From the NCBI GenBank assembly GCA_020741275.1, contig DYZK01000114.1, positions 1 through 52,297 on the forward strand: DNA of 52,297 nucleotides. The letters are read 5' to 3'. This document shows positions 45,460 through 52,297 of the stretch, in pieces. Under the pieces are notes generated by a model. It had not been told where the DNA came from, did not search any database, and saw only the letters and a list, made by a program, of their open reading frames with translations. This DNA is from Corynebacterium urealyticum (GTDB lineage Bacteria; Actinomycetota; Actinomycetes; Mycobacteriales; Mycobacteriaceae). Each line of letters starts with the position of its first letter. Positions within the stretch are counted from its first letter, which is position 1. The translations under genes and the position numbers were made by a program.

Positions 45460-47075
45460 TGACTATGACTTCACACCACGGCTCAGACCGTGATCGTGCC
45501 CGGCGCCAACCCACCCGCACCGAGTACCCTCGCCGCCGCACGGATCACGCACAGTCGAAGCCCAGCGATGGTGGGAAGAACTCCACAGCCAAGGGCGTGG
45601 GAGCCAAGATGAAGGCGGTGCTGGACACCCCGCAGCTGAACTATAAGGTGATCCTCTGCATCACCTTGATGCTTACTGCCATTGGTTTGACGATGGTTCT
45701 GTCCTCCTCGATGGTGACGGCACGCACGCCGGATACCTCCGTGTGGTCCGTATTCCTCAACCAGGCCCTCTACGTCATCATTGGCCTCGTCGTCGCTTGG
45801 CTTGCCCTGCGGCTGCGTTCGGACACGATCAAGGCCATCTCCCCGTGGCTGCTCGGCCTCGCGCTGTTCCTACAGCTCGCCTTGTTCATCCCCGGGGTTG
45901 GTGTCGGCGCAGAGATCGGATCCCACTCGTGGATCCGTGTCGGTTCCTTCGGCATCCAGCCCTCCGAGCTGTCCAAGGTGGCGCTGGCTGTGTGGGGTGC
46001 GGCGGAGATCAGCTCCAAGAATCGCCAGTCCGACGAATTCCGTCCCGTCCTTGGCCGATTCCTGGCTGTGGGCACGGCCATGGTGCTTCTGGTTCTGCTG
46101 CAGAAGGACCTCGGCATGATGCTCACCGTGGGCATCGTGTTGATGGCTTTGTTCTTCTTCTCCGGTGTCTCGGCCCGCCTCATCGCCGTTGTCGGCGGTG
46201 TCATCGCGCTGTTGGCCACCGGTGCGACCATCGCCCAGGCCTACCGAAGTGACCGCATTACGACGTGGAAAGACACACTGTTCCTGAACTTCCGGGAAGG
46301 CAGCACCAGTGGGCCGTCGTACCAGTCCTATCAGGGGCTGCTGAGCCTCTCGGACGGCTCCTTGACTGGCGCCGGGCTGGGGCAATCCCGCGCGAAGTGG
46401 TACTACCTGCCGGAGGCGAAGAATGACTTCATTTTCGCAATCATCGGGGAGGAGCTCGGCTGGGTTGGGGCCAGCCTCGTGGTCGTGCTCTTTGCGGTGC
46501 TCGGCTGGTTCGGCATCCGAACTGCCCTGGCGCAGGCAGATCCGTTCCTGTCCATGCTCGCCGCAACGCTGACCCTGGGCATCGTCGTGCAGGCGCTGTA
46601 CAACATTTCCTACGTCGTGGGGCTGATGCCGATGACGGGTATCCAGCTGCCGCTGATCTCCGCGGGTGGTACCTCCATGGTCATCACTCTGGGCTCGCTC
46701 GGCCTCCTTGCCAATTGCGCACGACACGAGCCCAAGGCAATCTCCTCGATGCAACACGAGGGGCGCAGCCTCTTCGACCGGATGTTCCTGCTGCCTGAGC
46801 CGCTGCCGTATCGGGCTGGGGAGGAGCGCCGCATCGAGCGTCGCAACACCACTCAGCGCTACGGCCGTCCGGTGACTCGCCGGGAGTCCACCGCGGGCAC
46901 TGCGGGGCAGGATGTCCGCCGCGAACGTGACCGGAACCGTCGCGCGCAGCAGCGGCTGCCGCACCGCGATCGCGTGCCGGATTACGATGGCACTAACACC
47001 TGGCACCGGCAGGAACCACTGCCGCAACGTCGAAGCCGTAGTAGCGAGAACCGCTACTCGCCGAGGAGGAAGTAG
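45459..47075 (+). CDS. ftsW: Septal lipid II polymerase FtsW (SEDS)
   Basis: 538 aa SEDS glycosyltransferase. After an N-terminal basic cytosolic segment of about 60 residues come ten hydrophobic segments, with SHSWIRVGSFGIQPSELSK, PEAKNDFIFAIIGEELG and PLISAGGTSM. The C-terminal ~125 residues are a strongly Arg-rich hydrophilic tail (RRxxR, RDRNRRAQQR), probably cytosolic and protein- or membrane-binding. The ATG overlaps murD by 1 nt, indicating coupled translation. Confidence 0.95.
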   Translation: MTMTSHHGSDRDRARRQPTRTEYPRRRTDHAQSKPSDGGKNSTAKGVGAKMKAVLDTPQLNYKVILCITLMLTAIGLTMVLSSSMVTARTPDTSVWSVFLNQALYVIIGLVVAWLALRLRSDTIKAISPWLLGLALFLQLALFIPGVGVGAEIGSHSWIRVGSFGIQPSELSKVALAVWGAAEISSKNRQSDEFRPVLGRFLAVGTAMVLLVLLQKDLGMMLTVGIVLMALFFFSGVSARLIAVVGGVIALLATGATIAQAYRSDRITTWKDTLFLNFREGSTSGPSYQSYQGLLSLSDGSLTGAGLGQSRAKWYYLPEAKNDFIFAIIGEELGWVGASLVVVLFAVLGWFGIRTALAQADPFLSMLAATLTLGIVVQALYNISYVVGLMPMTGIQLPLISAGGTSMVITLGSLGLLANCARHEPKAISSMQHEGRSLFDRMFLLPEPLPYRAGEERRIERRNTTQRYGRPVTRRESTAGTAGQDVRRERDRNRRAQQRLPHRDRVPDYDGTNTWHRQEPLPQRRSRSSENRYSPRRK

Positions 47076-47081
47076 AAACCC

Positions 47082-48215
47082 ATGGCCCACAGCACACACC
47101 GGGAGGATCATCCGGCTGGCACGAGCACCGATGCCGCACCATCGGTGGTCGTCGCAGGAGGCGGCACCGCTGGCCACATCGAGCCAGCGCTCGCAGTCGC
47201 CGAGGCTGTGAAGCGCCTGGCTCCGAACGCCCGGATCACCGCACTGGGAAGCCCCAAGGGACTGGAAGCCTCCATCGTGCCTGACCGCGGCTTCGACCTG
47301 CGCATGATCCCGCCCGTTCCGGTCCCGCGGAAGGTGAATAAGGACCTGTTCACCCTGCCGCTGCGTCTGAAGCAGGCCATCGACGAGACCAAGGCCCACC
47401 TCCGTGACGTCCAGGCGGACGTCCTCATCGGCTTCGGCGGCTACGTCTCCGCTCCGGCTTATCTCGCCGCCCGTTCGCTGGGAATCCCGTTCTTCGTGCA
47501 CGAGGCCAATGCTCGCGCCGGCATGTCCAACAAGCTGGGCGTGCGCCTGGGCGGGACCGCGCTGGCCGCGGTGCCGGGCTCGGGGCTCAAGGGCGAGAAG
47601 ATTGTGGGCATCCCGGTCAAGGAGTCCGTGTTGAACCTCGACCGCGCAGCGCTGCGTGCCGAGGCTCGCGAGTTCTTTGGCCTTGACCCCGATGGGCCGG
47701 TTTTGCTGGTCACCGGTGGTTCCCAGGGGGCGGCCAGCATCAACCGCGGGGTCGTCGACGCCGCCGATGCCCTCCACGAGGCGGGCGTGGGCGTCCTCCA
47801 TGCCTTCGGCAAGAAGAACGAGATCACCGCACCCGAATTCGACACCGTACCCCGCTACCGGGCGGTGCCGTACATCGACCGCATGGATCTCGCGCTCGCC
47901 GCAGCCGACGCGGTCCTGTGCCGCGCGGGCGCGATGACCGTCGCCGAGGTCTCCGCCGTCGGCCTGCCTGGCATCTACGTCCCGCTGCCGCACGGTAACG
48001 GGGAGCAGGAGCTCAACGCCCGCCCCGTCGTCGACGCCGGTGGCGGGGTGATTGTCCCCGACGCAGAGCTCGACGGCGTGCGCGTCGCCTCGGAGGTCAC
48101 CGCACTGCTCGGCGACGAGCAGCGCCTCGCCCAGGCCAGCGCGGCCGCCGAGTCCGCCGGTCACCGCGACGCCGCGGACGAGATCGCCCGCGCCCTGCTT
48201 ACCGCCGCTGGATAG
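47082..48215 (+). CDS. murG: UDP-GlcNAc:lipid I N-acetylglucosaminyltransferase
   Basis: 377 aa GT28 enzyme making lipid II at the inner membrane face. N-terminal [78 protein letters not shown] and [16 protein letters not shown] lies about 10 nt before the ATG. It is 6 nt after ftsW. Confidence 0.96.
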   Translation: MAHSTHREDHPAGTSTDAAPSVVVAGGGTAGHIEPALAVAEAVKRLAPNARITALGSPKGLEASIVPDRGFDLRMIPPVPVPRKVNKDLFTLPLRLKQAIDETKAHLRDVQADVLIGFGGYVSAPAYLAARSLGIPFFVHEANARAGMSNKLGVRLGGTALAAVPGSGLKGEKIVGIPVKESVLNLDRAALRAEAREFFGLDPDGPVLLVTGGSQGAASINRGVVDAADALHEAGVGVLHAFGKKNEITAPEFDTVPRYRAVPYIDRMDLALAAADAVLCRAGAMTVAEVSAVGLPGIYVPLPHGNGEQELNARPVVDAGGGVIVPDAELDGVRVASEVTALLGDEQRLAQASAAAESAGHRDAADEIARALLTAAG

Positions 48216-48335
48216 GCGCCCGTACCCGCGTCAACCGGACGCCGAGGCCCGGCACCGGCAGGTGGCCTCGCCCGGCGCGACCACTACGACACCCCTTTCA
48301 AGGCAACAGCCCTTCCCACGAAGATTGAGGATCCC

Positions 48336-49799
48336 ATGACCACGCAGCCTGAACAGATTGATCTGAGTCGCACCCACATGGTGGGTATCGGCGGGGCCGG
48401 GATGTCCGGCATCGCCCGAATCCTGCTAGCCCGGGGCTACAGCGTGACCGGCTCCGACATGAAGGATTCCCGCAGCGTTCTGGCGCTGCGTGCAGCCGGG
48501 GCGGAGGTCGCCATCGGACACGACGCCACCAACGTCACCGGTGGCGCGGAGCTGCCGACGGTTGTCGTGACCTCCTTCGCCGCGATTCCGCAGGATAATC
48601 CCGAGCTCACCGCCGCCCGCGAGGCCGGGATCCCCATCGTCCGCCGCTCCGACGTGCTCGCTGCCCTCATGGCTGATCGCCGCGCGTTCCTGCTGGCGGG
48701 CACCCACGGGAAGACCTCCACGACCTCGATGGCAGTGGTGGGCGTGCAGGCCGCCAGCCTCGATCCATCGTTCGCTATCGGCGGGCAGTTGAATCGTGCG
48801 GGCACGAACGCCCACCACGGCACCGGGGAGATCTTCATCGCCGAGGCCGATGAGTCCGATGGCTCCTTCCTCTCCTATAGCCCGGAAGTCGCAGTGATCA
48901 CGAATATCGAGCCGGATCACCTCGACTACTACGGCACCGAAGAGGCCTATGTGGCGATCTTCGACGAGTTCGCCACGAAGGTCACCCCGGGTGGCTACCT
49001 GGTGTGCTGCCTCGACGACCCAGGCGCTGCCGCGCTGGCAGCCCGGGTCCGCGCGGCGGGCGCGGAACCCACCGTGGTCGGCTACGGCACCCGCGCGGCC
49101 GCTGATCAGCACCCGGATATCCCGGCCGCCGCGATCATCGAGGAGATGGTCCCCGATGCGCGTGGCACTGCCGCGAAGGTGCGCTTCAACCTGCCCGGCC
49201 AGGAGGAACGCTGCGAGGACATCCGCGTGGCCATCCCGGGTGCCCACATGACGCTCAATGGGGTCGCCGCGATCACCGGCGGGGCACTGCTTGGCGCGGA
49301 CCTGGAGAAGGTCATCGCCGGAGTCGCCGACTTCGACGGTGTGCGCCGCCGTTTTGAGTACCACGGTGAGGCCCGTGGCGTGCGGGTCTACGACGATTAC
49401 GCGCACCACCCGACCGAGGTCACCGCGGTGCTCACTGCCGCTAAGGAGCTGGTCGAGGCGACCGACGCCGGACGCATCATCGCGGTCTTCCAGCCCCACC
49501 TGTACAGCCGCACCATGAACTTCGCCGATGAATTCGCCCGTGCCCTGTCCCTGGCTGACGAGGTTGTCCTGCTGGATATTTTCGGCGCGCGTGAGCAGCC
49601 GGTGGAGGGAGTGGATTCCCGCATCATCGGTGAGAAGCTGAGCTGCGAATGGCATTTCCAGCCGGACTTTTCCGCCGTCGCGGAGCAGGTCATCGGTATC
49701 GCGAAACCGGGGGACGTGGTGCTCACCATCGGCGCCGGCACGGTTACCATGCTCGCCGATGAGATCCTGCGCTGCGGCCGGGAAGCGCAAGGGGAGTAA
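48336..49799 (+). CDS. murC: UDP-N-acetylmuramate--L-alanine ligase
   Basis: 487 aa Mur ligase. N-terminal [17 protein letters not shown] site GTHGKTS (122-128), [19 protein letters not shown], and [11 protein letters not shown] 120-bp gap follows murG, with an inverted repeat GAGGCC/GGCCTC at 48244-48269 lacking a T-run; the operon probably continues through it. GAGGA lies before the ATG. No murB or ddl gene is present nearby. Confidence 0.96.
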   Translation: MTTQPEQIDLSRTHMVGIGGAGMSGIARILLARGYSVTGSDMKDSRSVLALRAAGAEVAIGHDATNVTGGAELPTVVVTSFAAIPQDNPELTAAREAGIPIVRRSDVLAALMADRRAFLLAGTHGKTSTTSMAVVGVQAASLDPSFAIGGQLNRAGTNAHHGTGEIFIAEADESDGSFLSYSPEVAVITNIEPDHLDYYGTEEAYVAIFDEFATKVTPGGYLVCCLDDPGAAALAARVRAAGAEPTVVGYGTRAAADQHPDIPAAAIIEEMVPDARGTAAKVRFNLPGQEERCEDIRVAIPGAHMTLNGVAAITGGALLGADLEKVIAGVADFDGVRRRFEYHGEARGVRVYDDYAHHPTEVTAVLTAAKELVEATDAGRIIAVFQPHLYSRTMNFADEFARALSLADEVVLLDIFGAREQPVEGVDSRIIGEKLSCEWHFQPDFSAVAEQVIGIAKPGDVVLTIGAGTVTMLADEILRCGREAQGE

Positions 49800-49804
49800 G
49801 GGCC

Positions 49805-50569
49805 ATGGCCGAAGAAAAGACCACTCGCGATCGGCGCCGCCCCCGGAGCGCGGGAGCGCAGGCCCGGGAACGCCGCCGGCGAAGCAAGCACGCGCGGCGC
49901 CGGTGGGCGTTTGTGGCGGTGCTGGCCGTCGTTGTCGCGTGGGCGGTGCTCTTCTTCTTCCCGGTGCTGACGGTCAAGAAGGTCGACGTCCAGGGCGCCA
50001 AAAATGCTGATGTTCAGCAGGTCAGCGAGGCTAGTGGTGTGGGCGAGCGGAGCAACATGCTGCGTCTGGATACCGAGCAGGTCGCCCGGAACGTCGCCCC
50101 GACTCCGTGGGTGAAGAAGGTAACCGTCTCGCGCAGCTGGCCGAGCACAGTGACAATTCAAATCACCGAACACGAGGCCGTCGGCGTGCTTGACGAGGGC
50201 GGGGAGACATCCCTGATCGATCGGGACGGCAAGGTGTTCCTCAAGGGGCCGGCCCCGGCGGGGGCGGTGCCGTTTACCAAGGTCAAGGACGGCGACACCC
50301 GGGCGCTTGCTGCCGGTGCCGCGGCGGTGAATGCCCTGCAGCCGGAGAACCGCAAGCGACTGGTGGAGGTCGCGGTGCCGAACGCTGAGGCGGTTGAGAT
50401 GATCTTCGAACTGCCCGCCCCGGAGGGGGAGGCCAAGCCGCGCAAGGTCGTGTACTTCGGGGCTGCCGAACAGCTGACGGAGAAGGCCGAGGCGGTTCGC
50501 GTGGTTCTGCAGCGCGAGCAGCCCACGTGGAACGTGTCCAATCCCGCCATGCCGACAGCCCGGGATTAA
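49805..50569 (+). CDS. ftsQ: Cell division protein FtsQ
   Basis: 254 aa bitopic protein: an Arg-rich cytosolic N-terminus (1-34), one transmembrane helix (about 34-52), a POTRA domain beginning VKKVDVQGAKN with PWVKKVTVSRSWPSTVTIQITEHEAVG, then the FtsQ-type beta domain. Links FtsL-type proteins with FtsWI. GGGGAG lies a few bases before the ATG; 5 nt after murC. No ftsA follows, as usual in corynebacteria. Confidence 0.95.
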   Translation: MAEEKTTRDRRRPRSAGAQARERRRRSKHARRRWAFVAVLAVVVAWAVLFFFPVLTVKKVDVQGAKNADVQQVSEASGVGERSNMLRLDTEQVARNVAPTPWVKKVTVSRSWPSTVTIQITEHEAVGVLDEGGETSLIDRDGKVFLKGPAPAGAVPFTKVKDGDTRALAAGAAAVNALQPENRKRLVEVAVPNAEAVEMIFELPAPEGEAKPRKVVYFGAAEQLTEKAEAVRVVLQREQPTWNVSNPAMPTARD

Positions 50570-50811
50570 GAGGGATTTTCCGCCGCGCTGGGGTTGGCGC
50601 GGCGCTGCTGAAGCGCGTGTGACTAGTGTGACTCATGTTCCGATATTCGCAGGTCGGAACCCTAAAGTAGAACTTTAAAGATACGACACGCTTCATAAAT
50701 GTGCGCCAAATCTTTGGCCCCACGGGTCAAGATGGAAGGCAACGAAAAGGCTCCACGAAATAGCGCGGACCTTTCCCCGAAGGCTCGCGCACAAGGAAGG
50801 CGGAAAACTTT
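50570..50811 (+). promoter_or_regulatory. ftsQ-ftsZ intergenic promoter region
   Basis: 242 bp. It has a GC-only inverted repeat CGCCGCGC/GCGCGGCG (50581-50604), a tandem 9-mer GTGTGACTA-GTGTGACTC (50617-50634), AAAGT-AGA-ACTTT (50664-50676) and GACAC at 50685-50689, the core of WhiA-type sites. TAAAGT (50663-50668) and TAAAGA (50676-50681) are -10 candidates, giving a leader of about 130 nt. ftsZ probably has its own promoter(s). Confidence 0.5.
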
Positions 50812-52077
50812 ATGACAACTCCTGGAAACCACCTCGCAGAAATCAAGGTGGTTGGTGTCGGCGGCGGCGGAGTCAACGCCGTCAACCGCATGATCGACGA
50901 GAAGCTGCAGGGCGTGGAGTTCATCGCGATCAACACTGACGCGCAGGCTCTCATGCTCACCGATGCCGACGTGAAGCTGGATATCGGCCGCGAGGAAACC
51001 CGTGGTCTTGGCGCCGGCGCCAACCCGGATGTCGGCCGCAAGTCCGCCGAGGAGCACAAGGATCAGATCGAGGAGATCCTCGCTGGTGCGGACATGGTCT
51101 TCGTCACCGCTGGTGAGGGCGGTGGCACCGGCACCGGTGCTGCCCCGGTCGTCGCAAACATCGCGAAGAAGCAGAACGCCCTGACCGTCGGCGTCGTTAC
51201 CCGCCCGTTCACCTTCGAGGGGCCGCGCCGCACCAAGCAGGCCCTGGCGGGTATCGAGGAGCTCCGCGATGTCTGTGACACCCTCATCGTTATCCCGAAC
51301 GACTCGCTGCTGAAGCTCTCCGACGAGCAGCTGTCCATGATGGACGCCTTTCGCAAGGCAGATGAGGTGCTGCTCTCCGGTGTCGAGGGCATCACCAAGC
51401 TGATCACCACCCCGGGCGTGATCAACGTGGACTTCGCGGACGTCCGCTCCGTCATGACCGACGCCGGCTCCGCCCTGATGGGCATCGGCACCTCCCGCGG
51501 TGAGCAGCGCGCCGTTAAGGCCACCGAGGCTGCGATTAACTCCCCGCTGCTGGAGAACACCATGCAGGGCGCCAAGGGTGTGCTGCTCTCCTTCGCGGGT
51601 GGCTCCGACCTGGGCCTGATGGAGGTCTCCGAGGCTGCATCCCTGGTTCAGACCATGGCCGACGACGACGCCAACATCATCTTCGGAACCATCATCGACG
51701 ACCAGCTCGGCGACGAGGTTCGCGTCACCGTCATCGCCACCGGCTTCGACGACTCCCCGTCCGCATCCTCGAGCGCCCAGCGCGGTGGGGCTGCTCACGC
51801 TGCCGAGAGCCGCAGCGCCAGCATCTTCGGCGACGCCGAGGCTCCGCGCGTCGAGGCGGAGCCGCTGCAGGAGGCCGCGCCGGCCCAGCCAGCGACCCCG
51901 GCACCCGAGCCACGCCAGGAGCGCCAGAGCTCCTTCGCCGCCCGCGAAGGTCGCGCAGGCCAGAACCCCGCACGCGGCGGTGGCCCGTTCACCTCTGACG
52001 AGCCGGCTCGCCCGCGCCACGAGCGCACCGACGGCCCGGACGATGGCGACGACCTCGACCTTCCGTCCTTCCTCTAA
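50812..52077 (+). CDS. ftsZ: Cell division GTPase FtsZ
   Basis: 421 aa tubulin homologue. GTP-binding: [14 protein letters not shown] at the N-terminus and the tubulin signature GGGTGTG (103-109), T7 loop [12 protein letters not shown] disordered linker of about 90 residues (about 320-410, rich in A/P/E/R) ends in the conserved C-terminal peptide DDLDLPSFL, which in actinobacteria binds SepF or FtsW because FtsA is absent. GGAAGG lies before the ATG. Confidence 0.98.
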   Translation: MTTPGNHLAEIKVVGVGGGGVNAVNRMIDEKLQGVEFIAINTDAQALMLTDADVKLDIGREETRGLGAGANPDVGRKSAEEHKDQIEEILAGADMVFVTAGEGGGTGTGAAPVVANIAKKQNALTVGVVTRPFTFEGPRRTKQALAGIEELRDVCDTLIVIPNDSLLKLSDEQLSMMDAFRKADEVLLSGVEGITKLITTPGVINVDFADVRSVMTDAGSALMGIGTSRGEQRAVKATEAAINSPLLENTMQGAKGVLLSFAGGSDLGLMEVSEAASLVQTMADDDANIIFGTIIDDQLGDEVRVTVIATGFDDSPSASSSAQRGGAAHAAESRSASIFGDAEAPRVEAEPLQEAAPAQPATPAPEPRQERQSSFAAREGRAGQNPARGGGPFTSDEPARPRHERTDGPDDGDDLDLPSFL

Positions 52078-52082
52078 AAGCG

Positions 52083-52297
52083 ATGGTCACGGCACGCGCG
52101 ACCGAGCGCCCCGTCCGGATGGTGTTCACCACCCGCGACGGCGGCGTGTCCGAGGCTCCCTACGGCAGCTTTAACCTGGGAGATCACGTCGGGGACGACC
52201 CGGCGGCGGTCGCCACCAACCGCGGACGGCTCGCCGAGATCCTTGGGCTCGACGCTGAACGCTTCATGTTCATGGAGCAGCTGCACACCCCGACGGT
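52083..52297 (+). CDS. pgeF: YfiH/PgeF laccase-domain protein (3' truncated)
   Basis: Only the first 71 codons lie in the window: MVTARATERPVRMVFTTRDG, then GGVSEAPYGSFNLGDHVGDDP, N.GRLAEILGL and MEQLHTP, the opening of the multicopper/YfiH family (peptidoglycan editing factor; purine nucleosidase activity in some homologues). It starts 6 nt after ftsZ, the usual order in actinobacterial dcw clusters. Confidence 0.9.
   Translation, partial: MVTARATERPVRMVFTTRDGGVSEAPYGSFNLGDHVGDDPAAVATNRGRLAEILGLDAERFMFMEQLHTPT

Noticed and set aside
45870..48164. 764-codon minus-strand frame across ftsW and murG
   Set aside because: Antisense shadow; composition is His/Gly/Gln rich with no recognisable fold, while ftsW and murG motifs are intact.

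Overview
This window is chromosomal, GC-rich, housekeeping DNA from a member of the genus Corynebacterium. The evidence is the gene order ctaC-ctaF / ctaE-qcrC-qcrA-qcrB, two NlpC/P60 genes, pimB, glk, plsC, aroG, pknL, mptA, idsA, metF and mraZ to ftsZ. This includes mycobacterial/corynebacterial hallmarks: a di-heme cytochrome c in the bc1 complex, PimB and MptA for lipomannan synthesis, PknL with its Rv2175c-type partner, and a dcw cluster without ftsA. No phage, transposon, CRISPR array, rRNA or tRNA gene was recognised.

Layout. 1-3.3 kb: ilvE (5' truncated), cobT, a DUF3043 membrane protein, erpA. 3.5-13.7 kb: asparagine synthetase, then the respiratory block (aa3 oxidase subunits II, IV and III and the bc1 complex), interrupted by an opposing trpD. 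13.8-17.1 kb: an epsilon-type exonuclease and two secreted NlpC/P60 cell-wall hydrolases. 17.1-23.5 kb: pimB, a ROK glucokinase, a PlsC-type acyltransferase, a membrane acyltransferase with no ordinary start codon, RNase AS and class II DAHP synthase. 23.8-32.6 kb: pknL, its Rv2175c-type neighbour, mptA, a crtI-like desaturase, idsA and metF. 32.7-34.6 kb: a GNAT acetyltransferase, a HEPN protein and a DUF3040 protein. 34.6-52.3 kb: mraZ-rsmH-ftsL-ftsI-murE-murF-mraY-murD-ftsW-murG-murC-ftsQ-ftsZ and the start of the YfiH/PgeF gene.

Functionally the window joins three themes: aerobic respiration (the CtaCFE-QcrCAB supercomplex), envelope building (PIM/lipomannan glycosyltransferases, polyprenyl synthesis, peptidoglycan precursors, cell-wall hydrolases) and septation. 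The most informative non-coding signals are regulatory. There is a palindrome matching the McbR operator at a leaderless metF promoter, a near-consensus SOS box in front of the HEPN gene, three 10-bp-phased MraZ-type repeats before mraZ, three 11-bp-phased MtrA-like repeats before an NlpC/P60 gene, and a CRP/GlxR-type palindrome beside them. Several genes (aroG, the Rv2175c homologue, metF, probably the exonuclease and DUF3043) have a -10 hexamer 7-8 nt before the start codon, indicating leaderless mRNAs.

I did not find a clearly new multi-gene system. The best second-look items are the SOS-boxed HEPN gene, the crtI-like gene inserted between idsA and mptA, a CobT with the catalytic Glu replaced by Gln, the apparent ATC start codon, the overprinted mptA tail, and the operator arrays. 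All calls come from reading the sequence; no database search was run.
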